This document shows, piece after piece, positions 14,393 through 23,829 of a stretch of 45,157 nucleotides of DNA. The position numbers and the translations under genes were made by a program. Numbering within the stretch: the stretch's first letter is position 1; every line of letters starts with the position of its first letter. The notes beneath the pieces are model-generated. The model did not search any database. It saw nothing but the letters and a program-made list of their open reading frames with translations, and was not told where the DNA came from. Source of the stretch: Fidelibacterota bacterium UBA7301. GTDB taxonomy: Bacteria; Fidelibacterota; Marinisomatia; Marinisomatales; TCS55. The stretch spans positions 1 to 45,157 of the forward strand of contig DKQT01000023.1 in assembly GCA_002471845.1 (NCBI GenBank). Reading direction: 5' to 3'.

Positions 14393-16003
14393 TTACATTT
14401 TTTCCGGGGCAGAAATTCCCAATATGTTTAATCCATTGGCTATCACATTTCGTGTGGCTTTTACAAGTGCGATCCTTGCATTGGATAGTTTTGTATCATC
14501 AGTGACGACACGGCATTCAGAATAAAATTTGTGAAATCGATTAGCTGTATCATGCAAATAATTTGCTATAGTTTGGGGTTCCAAGGATTGCATTACATTT
14601 TCAACCACGGTAGGAAATTGCTCTAGCTTTTTCAACAGCCTGATCTCGGACGGGTTATCCAGCAATTTTGGGTCATAATCTGCATCGATTGATAAACCCA
14701 TGGCTTCACCATGTTTAATGATATTGCAGATGCGAGCGTGGGCATACTGCAAATAGTAGACAGGGTTTTTTTCCGATTGGTCAGCGGCCAGATCCAAATC
14801 AAAATTCAAATGGGAATTCATTCCCCGCATAATGAAAAAATACCGGACTACATCGGCACCCACTTCTTCTGTTAATTCTGCCAAGGTTACGAAATCACCC
14901 TTCCGGGTAGACATTTTGACTTTTTCACCGCCCCTGATCAAAGTGACAAACTGGTGGATCAATACACGGACTTTATCGGTGTTATAATCCAGGGCTTTTA
15001 AGGCTGCCAATACATCGGGATAAGTATCGCTGTGATCTGCCCCGAAGATATCAACAATGAAGTCAAATTTTCTTTCAAATTTATTGCGGTGATAGGCTAT
15101 GTCAGGCAGCCGGTAAGTGGGTTCCCCGGTGCTTTTTATGAGAACGCGATCCTGATCCATACCCACAGCCGTGGTTTTAAACCAGGTTGCACCGTCCGCA
15201 CCATATACCAATCCTTCATTTTCCAAGTCCGAAACTGTTTTATCAATTGCACCTGTGTCATAAAAAGTACGTTCATTGGAAAAAATATCATGATGGACAT
15301 TCAGATTTTTCAGCGAATCGCTTATATCCTGAAAAATGATTTCTTCCGCCTTACCCCTGAAAACTGGATCTCCGGACGCTACATTATTCCCTTTTTCGGT
15401 ACGAACTTTTTCTGCAATATCCTTAATATAATTTCCTTGATAACCGTCTTCTGGGAGTTTTATTTTAAAATACCGGGCTTCCACCGATTGCCCTAAAATG
15501 CGCATTTGCCTGCCGGCGTCGTTATAATAATATTCCCGGGTAACATCGTAGCCATTCCATTCCAGGATACGGGCTACGCAATCGCCCAGTACCGCCTGCC
15601 TCCCGTGGCCCACCGTTAGGGGACCTGTTGGATTAGCGCTAACAAATTCCACATTTGCTTTTTGACCTTTTCCACTGGTCCCTTTTCCGTAATTGGAGTC
15701 CGCCAGAATATGAGCCAAAACTTGGTAATAATATTCAGAACCAATCCTGAAATTGAGAAACCCCGGCGGTGTAACAGAAATTTCTTCAATTAAGCCTGCC
15801 GGTAAGGCCAAGGAATCCTTGATATCATTGGCAATTTGGACTGGATTTTGCCCCGTCTCTTTGGCTAGGGTTAAAGCGACGTTGGTGGAAAGATCACCGA
15901 AATCGGGATTATTGGGAGGAGATAATTTGATATCCCGCTCCGGTAGCCCAAGAGCGGACAGGGAATCAGCCAGCCCTTGAATCAGCTGTGGTAAAATTGT
16001 CAT
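14393..16003 (-). CDS. argS: Arginyl-tRNA synthetase
   Basis: 536 residues from ATG 16003 (MTILPQLIQ); an in-frame ATG at 16027 adds eight residues and a deeper overlap with rsfS. The enzyme charges tRNA-Arg. The N-terminal add-1 domain is followed by the class I site (NPTGPLTVGHGR, a HIGH-type motif), the KMSTRKG loop (KMSKS type), and a C-terminal DALR anticodon-binding domain ending in LNILGISAPEKM. The 5' end overlaps rsfS by 38 bases or more. Confidence 0.96.
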   Translation of the reverse strand: MTILPQLIQGLADSLSALGLPERDIKLSPPNNPDFGDLSTNVALTLAKETGQNPVQIANDIKDSLALPAGLIEEISVTPPGFLNFRIGSEYYYQVLAHILADSNYGKGTSGKGQKANVEFVSANPTGPLTVGHGRQAVLGDCVARILEWNGYDVTREYYYNDAGRQMRILGQSVEARYFKIKLPEDGYQGNYIKDIAEKVRTEKGNNVASGDPVFRGKAEEIIFQDISDSLKNLNVHHDIFSNERTFYDTGAIDKTVSDLENEGLVYGADGATWFKTTAVGMDQDRVLIKSTGEPTYRLPDIAYHRNKFERKFDFIVDIFGADHSDTYPDVLAALKALDYNTDKVRVLIHQFVTLIRGGEKVKMSTRKGDFVTLAELTEEVGADVVRYFFIMRGMNSHLNFDLDLAADQSEKNPVYYLQYAHARICNIIKHGEAMGLSIDADYDPKLLDNPSEIRLLKKLEQFPTVVENVMQSLEPQTIANYLHDTANRFHKFYSECRVVTDDTKLSNARIALVKATRNVIANGLNILGISAPEKM

Positions 16004-16361
16004 CGGTGTATTCTGTCGTTGGGGCATCGGCCCAAAGTTTTTCTATATTGTAATAATTGCGTTCCGTCGTACGAAAAATGTGTACAACCACATCGATATA
16101 ATCGAGCAGAACCCAATTCAGGTGTTCATACCCCTCGATGCGTATAGGTTTGTGGTCCGTGTTTTTGCGGATGGAATCCGTTATGGCCTTTACCTGGATA
16201 TCGGTATCGGCGGAACAAATAACAAAATAATCGGTAATGCTCGTGAGATCCCTAACTTCAATACTGAGAATACGCTCAGCTTTTTTATCCAAGGCAAAAT
16301 GCGAAATTTGTGCCGCCAAATCAGTTGAAGTGGCTGCAGAAACAGGTGAAAGGTTAGTCAA
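15966..16361 (-). CDS. rsfS: Ribosomal silencing factor RsfS
   Basis: 131 residues. RsfS binds ribosomal protein uL14 and blocks subunit joining when nutrients run low. Conserved segments are visible: ALDKKAERILSIEVRDLTSITDYFVICSA, IRIEGYEHLNWVLLDY and VVVHIFRTTERNYYNIEKLW, which carry the usual acidic and aromatic residues. The C-terminal 20 residues after LWADAP are a weakly conserved tail that overlaps argS. It follows the LytR_C gene by nine bases. Confidence 0.95.
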   Translation of the reverse strand: MTNLSPVSAATSTDLAAQISHFALDKKAERILSIEVRDLTSITDYFVICSADTDIQVKAITDSIRKNTDHKPIRIEGYEHLNWVLLDYIDVVVHIFRTTERNYYNIEKLWADAPTTEYTDDNFTTADSRAG

Positions 16362-16370
16362 AGTATAAAA

Positions 16371-16937
16371 TTAATTCTTTAAATAAGATTGAATCGGCGA
16401 AATGGATTGATAGTCTTTCCCAATTATCAATGTAAGGTCCACATCTAAATTTGGATCTGCAGAAGTGATCACCTGTTGGGGATTATCAATGCTGAATCCC
16501 AATGCAGCGGCGACATGTTTCATTCCTTCTACATTTTCATTTCTTTGGATAAGGATGGTTTTTTCATATTCGAAATGATCTGCATTTTCAGAGCGGACAA
16601 CATCTACCCGTTCAGTTCTTAGAAACTCTGAGAATTTGGCCGCCAGCCCCGGTTCTCCGCAGCCATTAAGAATTTCAATTTCTACATCCAAAACAGGGTT
16701 CGCTTCATAAATTTCGGTGGCCAGCTTTGGAGAATCAGGCATGGAAGGGAATTTAACTTCTATGGGTACGCCGCTTTGGGCTTGTCTACCGGAAAAAGAA
16801 AAAATAAAGGCCACAAGTAAAAGGGATAAAACTGCGATCCCTGCATTAACCAATCCCATACGTTGGTGTTTACCCCGGGGTTTTTTACGGGGAGTTGAAA
16901 ATAATTTTGATGATTTACGACGTTTTAACTTTGCCAC
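16371..16937 (-). CDS. Membrane-anchored LytR C-terminal-domain protein
   Basis: 188 residues. A basic N-terminus (KLKRRKSSK...) and one membrane helix at about 27-48 are followed by a LytR_C domain at about 80-185: VEIEILNGCGEPGLAAKFSEFL, then TILIQRNEN and DLTLIIGKDY. There is no LytR-CpsA-Psr catalytic domain, so it is not itself a cell-wall ligase. The start is GTG at 16937, sharing one base with the TAG stop of the upstream gene (TAGTG). Such single-domain proteins often sit beside rsfS, as here. Confidence 0.85.
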   Translation of the reverse strand: MAKLKRRKSSKLFSTPRKKPRGKHQRMGLVNAGIAVLSLLLVAFIFSFSGRQAQSGVPIEVKFPSMPDSPKLATEIYEANPVLDVEIEILNGCGEPGLAAKFSEFLRTERVDVVRSENADHFEYEKTILIQRNENVEGMKHVAAALGFSIDNPQQVITSADPNLDVDLTLIIGKDYQSISPIQSYLKN

Positions 16938-17407
16938 TAGCGCGAATGATATAAGCGAGAGTATGGTCGGGCAAAGCCGTACCGGGGATAATTGTCCAGG
17001 CTGAATTTCACAAATAAGTTTTCAGTCGGTTGATAATCTAGAGTGGCGCCATAATAAAGCTGAGAACCGCCCAATCCATTTCTGGCATAAGGATTAACAC
17101 CCCCCATGGGAGAAGCCAGGCTGAACTGCGTGGATAACTTTAAATTATTTTTCAGCATGTAATTCATTTGGTTGGTATAGGCACCTACAGTCATGGATTG
17201 GCCCCCGAAGCTCATCATGCTCATACCAAAACTGTGATTTATGGAAAAGCGGTTTGCGTCCAGCAGGGACAATCCTTGGGCATGGGACAATCCACGGCTG
17301 TTAACAGGCAGACTTTGGGCCGGTAAATCCGCACGGAATTGCCCGAATGCCATAGCTGAAAGAACAGCAAGTGTTGTTATTCCTTTAATGATCGGCTTCA
17401 TAAGCAT
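16937..17407 (-). CDS. Small exported, probably beta-rich protein
   Basis: 156 residues from ATG 17407, or 154 from ATG 17401. A signal peptide (KPIIKGITTLAVLSAMAFGQ) leads to a Gly/Ser/Asn-rich sequence with alternating strands (MSMMSFGGQSMTVGAYTNQM, LYYGATLDYQPTENLFVKFSLDN), like a short outer-membrane barrel or barrel fragment. No family recognised. Within the operon from the cysteine desulfurase to marC, so co-transcribed with the LytR_C gene it overlaps by one base. Confidence 0.7.
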   Translation of the reverse strand: MLMKPIIKGITTLAVLSAMAFGQFRADLPAQSLPVNSRGLSHAQGLSLLDANRFSINHSFGMSMMSFGGQSMTVGAYTNQMNYMLKNNLKLSTQFSLASPMGGVNPYARNGLGGSQLYYGATLDYQPTENLFVKFSLDNYPRYGFARPYSRLYHSR

Positions 17408-17454
17408 GGGTAAAATACAAAGAATTAAAGGTAATTGTTCCAGCCATTTTTGAA

Positions 17455-18537
17455 TTATTTCCGACTCTTAATTATGGCCCCGCCAAGGCATTCATCCCCA
17501 TGGTAAAAAACGATGGACTGTCCCGGTGTGATTGCAAATTGGGGCTGTTCAAAATGTACTCCACAGGTATCTGGTGATAAATTATGGATTTCGCATTTTT
17601 GGTCCGTCTGACGATAGCGGATTTTTGCCGTTATCCCGTCAAGATTATCAGGCACAGCACCGCCCATCCAGTGTAATTGATCGGCCGCCAATTGATCATG
17701 ATACAAGGCGGGGTGATCATGGCCTTGGGCCACAAAAAGGGTGTTGGCCTCCAAATCTTTTTCAGCCACAAACCAGGGCGCCTCCTTATCTCCATGTCCG
17801 CCGCCAATGCCTAAACCTTTGCGCTGTCCCATGGTATAATACATGAGACCGTCGTGCTCACCGCAGGTTTGTCCATCAACAGTTTCAATTATACCCGGCT
17901 GTGCAGGTATGTATTTTTTCAGAAAATCTTTAAAGAATTTCTGCTCACCAATAAAACACACACCTGTACTGTCTTTTTTAGCGTGATTAATTAAACCCGA
18001 TTCTTGTGCCAATTTCCGTACATTGGTTTTTTCAATTTCTCCTATGGGAAACATGCTTTTTGAGAGTGCATCCTGACCGAGTAAATAGAGGAAATAACTC
18101 TGGTCTTTTCCCGGATCGAGTCCTTTCAGCAATTTGAATTGGCCGTTAGATTTCTCTATACGAGAATAATGGCCGGTGGCAATTTTTTCAGCGCCTAACT
18201 CCAGTGCAAAATCCAGGAAAGCCTTGAACTTGACTTCCCGGTTACAGAGTACATCTGGATTGGGTGTGCGCCCTTTTTTATATTCGTCTATAAAATATTC
18301 AAATACATTATCCCAGTATTCCCGGGCAAAATTGACGCTCCGAAGCGGCAAACCTAAATGGTCACAAACGGCCAGGGCATCCCTGTAATCCTCTTCAGCC
18401 GTACAGTTTTCGTCGTCGTTCCCTTCCCAGTTTTTCATGAAGACGCATTCAACTTTGTATCCCTGTTTTTGCAAGAGGAGAGCAGTAACGGAGCTATCTA
18501 CGCCGCCGCTGATTCCGACAATTATTGGATCAGCCAT
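17455..18537 (-). CDS. mnmA: tRNA-specific 2-thiouridylase
   Basis: 360 residues. MnmA thiolates U34 of tRNA-Lys, -Glu and -Gln in the cytoplasm. The PP-loop SGGVDSS starts at residue 10; the two catalytic cysteines are C98 (PDVLCNREVKF) and C194 (TGVCFIGEQKF); YTMGQRKGLGIGG is also conserved. The 5' end overlaps the cysteine desulfurase gene by eight bases, which fits direct sulfur supply. tRNA-Lys(UUU), one of its targets, is also in this window. Confidence 0.97.
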   Translation of the reverse strand: MADPIIVGISGGVDSSVTALLLQKQGYKVECVFMKNWEGNDDENCTAEEDYRDALAVCDHLGLPLRSVNFAREYWDNVFEYFIDEYKKGRTPNPDVLCNREVKFKAFLDFALELGAEKIATGHYSRIEKSNGQFKLLKGLDPGKDQSYFLYLLGQDALSKSMFPIGEIEKTNVRKLAQESGLINHAKKDSTGVCFIGEQKFFKDFLKKYIPAQPGIIETVDGQTCGEHDGLMYYTMGQRKGLGIGGGHGDKEAPWFVAEKDLEANTLFVAQGHDHPALYHDQLAADQLHWMGGAVPDNLDGITAKIRYRQTDQKCEIHNLSPDTCGVHFEQPQFAITPGQSIVFYHGDECLGGAIIKSRK

Positions 18538-19645
18538 TGGTGATCACGCCGAGTACTTTGGCCAGTTCGATCACTTCAGATTCTGTATTTTCACGTCCAA
18601 AGCTGAACCGAAGAGTTGAAACATTCTGATCTTCGGGAATGGCCATGGCTTCTAAAACGGCCGATGGTTTAACCGAGCCCGAACCACAAGCAGATCCGCT
18701 GGAGACTTCCATACTCCTGCGATCAAGTTTAGCCAGCAGGATATCGCTTCTTTGGCCCGGGAATGAAGCACTGACAACACCTGGAATATGATGTTTTGGG
18801 CATCCATTGATAATAACTTCCGGACATGCCTTTTGAATATGATCCAGAAATATTGATTCTAATTTTTCCAGGTGGTTCATCCTTTGGATCAAGTTTTCTT
18901 TAACAAGACGAACCGCCTCGCCCATGCCTGCTATCCCCGGTACATTTTCAGTTCCGGCCCGGAAACTGGTTTCCTGTCCCCCACCGATAATAAGGGGCTT
19001 GAGCTTGGTGTTCTTTCTTTTGTATAGAAATCCCACGCCCTTTGGACCATAAAATTTATGGGCGGAAAAACTCATCATATCCGCTTCAATATCCTTTACA
19101 GATATTGGAATTTTTCCTAACGTTTGAACGGTGTCCGAATGAAAAGGAATCCCGGCAGATTTTGCAATTTCAATTAGCGCTTTTATCGGTTGAATTGAGC
19201 CCACTTCATTATTCACCATCATGATTGATATCAAGCCTGTATCGGGTTGGATGGCATCCTGTAAATCCTGGGGCTTCACTCTCCCGTGGTTGTTCACGGG
19301 AAGGGCGGAATATGTAATGCCCAGGGGCTCCAGTTTTTGCAAAACCGTTAAAACAGCCGGGTGTTCAATGGCAGACGAGACAACGTGTTTTTTATCGGCT
19401 TGCCTTAAGGACCATAATACCATATTGTTTGCTTCTGATCCGCTTCCGGTAAAAATGATTTCTGAGGATTCCGCATCTATGGCTGCAGCAATGTTTCGCC
19501 GTGCTTCTTCAATAATGGCCTTGGATTTTCTCCCGGAAGAGTGAATGCTTGAGGGATTCCCGTAATAGGAGGCAGAAACTACATTCATTTTTTCCAATAC
19601 AGCAGGATGAATGGGTGTTGTGGCGCTATGGTCGAAATAAGGCAT
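18530..19645 (-). CDS. Cysteine desulfurase (NifS/IscS family)
   Basis: 371 residues. The enzyme takes sulfur from cysteine as a persulfide for Fe-S clusters or tRNA thiolation. The PLP lysine is K197 (FSAHKFYGPKG), the stacking histidine H95 (IEHPAV) and the persulfide cysteine C320 (SSGSACGSGS). The overlap with mnmA suggests its main client is MnmA; no IscU-type scaffold is near. An iscS or nifS name cannot be chosen from the sequence. Confidence 0.95.
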   Translation of the reverse strand: MPYFDHSATTPIHPAVLEKMNVVSASYYGNPSSIHSSGRKSKAIIEEARRNIAAAIDAESSEIIFTGSGSEANNMVLWSLRQADKKHVVSSAIEHPAVLTVLQKLEPLGITYSALPVNNHGRVKPQDLQDAIQPDTGLISIMMVNNEVGSIQPIKALIEIAKSAGIPFHSDTVQTLGKIPISVKDIEADMMSFSAHKFYGPKGVGFLYKRKNTKLKPLIIGGGQETSFRAGTENVPGIAGMGEAVRLVKENLIQRMNHLEKLESIFLDHIQKACPEVIINGCPKHHIPGVVSASFPGQRSDILLAKLDRRSMEVSSGSACGSGSVKPSAVLEAMAIPEDQNVSTLRFSFGRENTESEVIELAKVLGVITNG

Positions 19646-19693
19646 GATACTCTATTTTTAAGGAGGAGAAATTAAGGGGAAAGGATGCTGACC

Positions 19694-20467
19694 TTAAAGG
19701 TCGTTTCGAACGGAAGCGTAGCGGACTGTGTTTTTTAGATTATGGTAAAAGGGCGGCTGTCGTTTTTCTAATAAATTGATTGTAACCGATTTATTATACT
19801 CATACCGGATTACATCCCAATTAAATGAATCACCAACTGTGAGGAACGCAACCGCGCCGCGGGGATCTTCATCGAAAGGTAGTCCCGTAGCGCCCTGGCA
19901 GAGAATCGTTAGGTTTTCTTTGGATTCGTTCCTGGGGGCATGCGCATGGCCGTGGATAAAAATATACTGTTCTATTTCTGGTCTTGCAGTGGCGACATGG
20001 TTGCGCCAGGCCAAAGCTTCATCCATACTAGGGGGCATGTCATCCCGCTGGTACCAGGCATGGGTAAATTCAACCAAAGTTGTACCGATAATTTCACGAT
20101 GGGCGATGTGCATCGCGGAACAAAATGAAACACCGTCATTTCCCAATTCGCTTGCCGTCCATTTCTGGTTAGCCACGATGGCTTGGCAAATCGGATCATC
20201 GGGAGACATTCCTTCGAGATTTGGTCTTTCTTGGGTCCATAATTTTTCTAACAGGTACCGGTCATGGTTGCCCCGGATAAAAATGCAATCCGGAATGGAT
20301 TCCAGCAATTCCAAAGTTGTTTTTGGATCAGGGCCAAGGGCAAAGCAGTCACCGAGACACATGATTTGATAAATATCATCCCGATTATCAATAATCGAAA
20401 TGGCATGTTTCAGCGATTCAACATTAGAGTGCACATCGGTGATTATGGCGAAGGTCTTAGAATCCAT
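19694..20467 (-). CDS. Calcineurin-like metallophosphoesterase
   Basis: 257 residues. All metal-binding motifs of the family are visible: DVHSN near residue 11, GDCFALGPDP, GNHDRYL and GHAHAP. The GDxxxxGPxP spacing matches the group that includes YfcE-like phosphodiesterases and diadenosine-tetraphosphatase relatives. Substrate unknown. It precedes the cysteine desulfurase by 48 bases and may be the first gene of the same operon. The C-terminus (KNTVRYASVRNDL) is unremarkable. Confidence 0.9.
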   Translation of the reverse strand: MDSKTFAIITDVHSNVESLKHAISIIDNRDDIYQIMCLGDCFALGPDPKTTLELLESIPDCIFIRGNHDRYLLEKLWTQERPNLEGMSPDDPICQAIVANQKWTASELGNDGVSFCSAMHIAHREIIGTTLVEFTHAWYQRDDMPPSMDEALAWRNHVATARPEIEQYIFIHGHAHAPRNESKENLTILCQGATGLPFDEDPRGAVAFLTVGDSFNWDVIRYEYNKSVTINLLEKRQPPFYHNLKNTVRYASVRNDL

Positions 20468-20654
20468 GACAAGTGAATATACATGGCCTTATTAGGAGTG
20501 GGCAAGTCTTTAACAAATTATCAAGTAACAGTTATGATGGGGGATATAAGATAAAACCGCCTTGTGCCATAAGGAAAAGGGCGAGTAAAATCTGCCGGTG
20601 AAAATTTGAGATTTTATTCCTGCTAAACCCTATTTAAGATAAAATTTCCTGAAT
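20468..20654. promoter_or_regulatory. Divergent intergenic region
   Basis: 187 bases between the divergent phosphoesterase (-) and PfkB kinase (+) genes; both promoters should lie here. No convincing operator, riboswitch or strong ribosome site was seen. Confidence 0.45.
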
Positions 20655-21650
20655 ATGAATTCGATCATTCCTATAATCTATGGTATCGGAAATCCCTTGA
20701 TCGACGTTGTTATTTCTGCCAAGGACGATGACATTAATGCCCTTGGTATTGAAAAAGGCGTTATGCATCTGGTGGATGAAATTCGCCAAAAAGAAATCCT
20801 CGATTATTTCAAAGGCAGTACGCCTGTTTATCGCCCCGGCGGTTCGGCTCCGAACACCCTTTTGGCCTGTGCCGGTTTGGGTGTGCCGGCCCTCATCGCG
20901 GGAAAGATCGGCAAAGACCAATTCGGGGATGTTTATATCCAGCAGGCGAAACAATATGGGGTAATATCGGGCCTTGTTCAAGGGGATGGCGTAACTGGAT
21001 CCAGTATCATTTTAGTGACACCTGATGGGGAGAGGACCATGAATACCCATTTGGGCATGTGCCGGGAATTCTCTAAGGAAGATATTGATCAAGAACAATT
21101 AGCCCGCGCCAAGTTCTTTTATTTCACCGGATATATGTGGGACACCCAATCCCAAAAATTGGCCATTCAAACCGCTCTCGCCATTGCCCATGAGCATGAT
21201 ACACAAATTGTATTTGATGTGGCCGACCCTTTTGCTGTAAACCGCAATAAAGATGAATTTCTTGAAATGATTCAAAATGATGTTGATGTAGTATTTGCTA
21301 ATGAATCTGAATTATCAATTTTATTCGGGACCGACGATTACCAAGTATCAACAGACCAACTCTGCAGGATTATTGATAAAGCGGGTGTAAAACTAGGTAA
21401 AAAGGGCTCCTTAGTGTTGGACCGGGGCAAGAAGATGTTACTACTCCCGCGCCCTATTACTGCCACTGACTCTACTGGGGCCGGGGATATGTATGCCGCT
21501 GGATTTTTAACCGCTCTGTCAAAGGGGTACGATGCCCGCCGCGCTGGTGAAATCGGCGGCTATCTGGCAGAAGAAATTATCCAGGGGCCCGGGGCACAAT
21601 TTGCGGTGACAAAAATGGAAGAATTCCAATCAACATTATTTTTATTTTAA
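20655..21650 (+). CDS. PfkB-family carbohydrate/nucleoside kinase (adenosine-kinase-like)
   Basis: 331 residues. The N-terminal signature YGIGNPLIDVV and the substrate loop GGSAPNTLLACAGLG are followed by the C-terminal PfkB motif DSTGAGDMYAAGFLTAL, with the catalytic Asp in GAGD. Overall arrangement is that of the adenosine-kinase branch, which phosphorylates ribosyl substrates with ATP; fructokinase or ribokinase activity cannot be excluded. It stands alone on the plus strand. No Shine-Dalgarno sequence is evident before ATG 20655. Confidence 0.9.
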   Translation: MNSIIPIIYGIGNPLIDVVISAKDDDINALGIEKGVMHLVDEIRQKEILDYFKGSTPVYRPGGSAPNTLLACAGLGVPALIAGKIGKDQFGDVYIQQAKQYGVISGLVQGDGVTGSSIILVTPDGERTMNTHLGMCREFSKEDIDQEQLARAKFFYFTGYMWDTQSQKLAIQTALAIAHEHDTQIVFDVADPFAVNRNKDEFLEMIQNDVDVVFANESELSILFGTDDYQVSTDQLCRIIDKAGVKLGKKGSLVLDRGKKMLLLPRPITATDSTGAGDMYAAGFLTALSKGYDARRAGEIGGYLAEEIIQGPGAQFAVTKMEEFQSTLFLF

Positions 21651-21755
21651 CAGAAGGGAATTTCACCGGGGGAATATTTGTGCTTAGCTCTTGAATAGAG
21701 ACAGGATATCCTATAACTTCTCGAACTAGTTTCGACCTAAAATTATAGAGGAAAC

Positions 21756-22829
21756 ATGTTATTAAAAAATCGCACAAATATTCTTTTATTGTCTCTTTTA
21801 AGCTTGGTGATTTTGGGGTGTCCCAGCCATGAATATAGCACAGCAAAAATGGCCATTAAAAATGAAGACTGGGCCCAAGCTGAAGAATATTTATTTAAAG
21901 CCCTAGTAGTGGAACCGGATAATCCCGAAATTATGGTTCAAGTCGGTTACCATATTCATGCCAAAAAACGTGAATGGGGGAAAATGAATGGAATGTTCGA
22001 CAAGGCAATGGCCCTTGATCCAGAGAAAAAAATCCTCCAAACCAATCGCTCCGTAAAAGAAATGGTTAAGAATTATAGGAGTATGTTCTGGGCAAACAAT
22101 TATAATGTGGCAGTTCGCAAATACAACGATTATAAAAGCGATCCTGACAAAGCTTTATTAGAGGAAGCAATTAAAATATTCAATGAAACTACACGGATTG
22201 ATGCTTCGGAAGGACAGACTTATTCCATCCTGGCTTCCTGTTATTTCGAAATGGGGGAATCTGATAAAGCGATAGAAAACGCCAGAAAAGCTGTCACTAT
22301 CGACCCTGATGAATTCCAGGCAAATTTGGCGTTAGGACAATTTCTTTCGATAACGGGCGACAAAAAGTCCGCCCTGGAATATGTAAAAAGAGCAGTTGAA
22401 CTTGATCCGTTCAATACCCATGCGATCCGTCAATTGGCTACCATTTATTATGATCTTGAAGAAAAAGAAAAATCGGTGGAAACATTCGAGGCCGCCATCA
22501 AAACTGAAACCGATAAATCATCAAAGGCAGACCTCTATTTTAACCTGGGTGTATTGAATATGCAGTTAAATAATTTTCAGGATGCAGAAGATGCTTTTAT
22601 GTCTGCCTATGATCTCAACCCTGATGATACGGAAGCTTTGGTAGGAATGGCGCAAACGTTTGAAAATGCAGAAAAGTGGCGCCGTGCCTCCAAGTTTTAC
22701 CGTGAATTAATTACTTTGGATCCGGAAAACCCCGAACATTATAAGGGGATGGCCCGGGTGTTGATTAAACGGGGTGACCCGGAAGGAGCGACCCGTTATT
22801 ACGAAAAAGCCAAAAAACTGGGCGGCTGA
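21756..22829 (+). CDS. TPR-repeat lipoprotein
   Basis: 357 residues. Lipoprotein signal MLLKNRTNIL...LVILGC (Cys 22), then at least seven tetratricopeptide units marked by 'A...(A/L)..DP' such as WAQAEEYLFKALVVEPDNPE, DKAIENARKAVTIDPDEFQ, KSALEYVKRAVELDPFNTH, QDAEDAFMSAYDLNPDDTE and RRASKFYRELITLDPENPE. A scaffold for protein-protein contacts at the membrane. Shine-Dalgarno AGAGGAA lies just before ATG. TPR lipoproteins often accompany MoxR/DUF58 clusters; here it converges on that pair but is on the opposite strand. Confidence 0.93.
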   Translation: MLLKNRTNILLLSLLSLVILGCPSHEYSTAKMAIKNEDWAQAEEYLFKALVVEPDNPEIMVQVGYHIHAKKREWGKMNGMFDKAMALDPEKKILQTNRSVKEMVKNYRSMFWANNYNVAVRKYNDYKSDPDKALLEEAIKIFNETTRIDASEGQTYSILASCYFEMGESDKAIENARKAVTIDPDEFQANLALGQFLSITGDKKSALEYVKRAVELDPFNTHAIRQLATIYYDLEEKEKSVETFEAAIKTETDKSSKADLYFNLGVLNMQLNNFQDAEDAFMSAYDLNPDDTEALVGMAQTFENAEKWRRASKFYRELITLDPENPEHYKGMARVLIKRGDPEGATRYYEKAKKLGG

Positions 22830-22857
22830 TCAACAAGTCTAGATTTTAAGTTAAATT

Positions 22858-22917
22858 AAAAAAGTCCCCCGGTTTATTTATCGAAGTGCAGCGAAGATAG
22901 AAAGGAGGCTTTTTTTA
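22858..22917. terminator. Bidirectional terminator between convergent genes
   Basis: AAAAAAGTCCCCC at 22858-22870 pairs imperfectly with GGAGGCTTTTTTT at 22905-22917, with A tract and T tract on opposite sides, so it can work for both the TPR lipoprotein (+) and the DUF58 gene (-). The loop is long (about 34 bases). Confidence 0.5.
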
Positions 22918-23829
22918 TCCAGTTCTTTGTCGCTTATTTAAATATTTATTCAGGGCTTTGTCCAGGGGTTGATCTGTAAATAGGGGCACATAGTCAATTT
23001 TCTGATTGCGGCAGCCCAAGCGGTACTTCTTCTGGAACGATTCAATTAGATTCTGGTAGGCTGAACGAATGTGCCACGGTTCAGTGGTAATCGTTTCCCC
23101 CGTTTCAAGGTCTCGGAATTTTGTCCGATTCCCAAATTGAAAATCATGTTCCTGCCTATCGAGTAAATGAAAGACAATCAGTTCCTGTTTATTGTGCCTG
23201 AAATGGTTTAAGCCCATAAGTACTTGTTCTGGATCATCCAGTAAGTCAGAAATTAAAATTACCATTCCCCGTTTTTTAATTCGTTCAGCCATGTGATCCA
23301 GCGCGGGCCGAATTTGGGTATCATGCCCAGATTGAATGTGGTCCAGTGCATTCATAATTATATTGGCATGGGAAGCCGCAGAACGGGGAGGAATAAATTT
23401 TTGTATTTTTTCATCGAATAATACTAAACCCATTCCATCTTTCTGGTTCAGCATCAAATGAGTCAGGGCTGCGGATAAATAGCTGGCGTATTCCAATTTT
23501 GAAACGGACCCACTGGCAAATGTCATGGATTGACTGGTATCAAGTAATATGTAAGATCGCAGGTTGGTTTCTTCTTCATACCGTTTTACGTAATACCGGT
23601 CTGTTTTTCCATATAATTTCCAATCGATGTGGCGTATTTCGTCACCATAACCGTAAGCTCGGTGTTCCGCAAATTCTACACTGAATCCATGGTAGGGGCT
23701 CTTGTGTTGACCGATCAAATACCCTTCAACTACCAGCCGGGCGCGGAGAGCCATATTGTCCAGTTTGGCCACCATTTTCGGATCGAGGTATTTTCTTTTA
23801 TCAAGCACGTTGGATGTTGGACGTTTCAC
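22915..23829 (-). CDS. DUF58 domain protein (vWA-like), MoxR partner
   Basis: 304 residues from GTG 23829. The conserved part starts at KYLDPKMVAKLDN and continues LRARLVVEGYLIGQHKSPYHGFSVEFAEHRAYGYGDEIRHIDWKLYGKTDRYYVKRYEEE, the DUF58 signature, then a vWA-like fold with the metal-site motif DTSQSM and ISDLLDD. No signal or membrane helix. These proteins act with MoxR ATPases in metal-insertion or envelope-stress chaperone complexes. The start is uncertain: codons before KYLDPK lie in a 7-base tandem repeat (23809-23850), no Shine-Dalgarno is seen, and GTG 23808 is an alternative. It follows moxR by about 52 bases. Confidence 0.92.
   Translation of the reverse strand: MKRPTSNVLDKRKYLDPKMVAKLDNMALRARLVVEGYLIGQHKSPYHGFSVEFAEHRAYGYGDEIRHIDWKLYGKTDRYYVKRYEEETNLRSYILLDTSQSMTFASGSVSKLEYASYLSAALTHLMLNQKDGMGLVLFDEKIQKFIPPRSAASHANIIMNALDHIQSGHDTQIRPALDHMAERIKKRGMVILISDLLDDPEQVLMGLNHFRHNKQELIVFHLLDRQEHDFQFGNRTKFRDLETGETITTEPWHIRSAYQNLIESFQKKYRLGCRNQKIDYVPLFTDQPLDKALNKYLNKRQRTG

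Noticed and set aside
19776..20369. 197-codon plus-strand frame
   Set aside because: Antisense to the metallophosphoesterase, which has all family motifs.
20634..20981. 115-codon minus-strand frame
   Set aside because: Antisense to the PfkB kinase start; no independent support.
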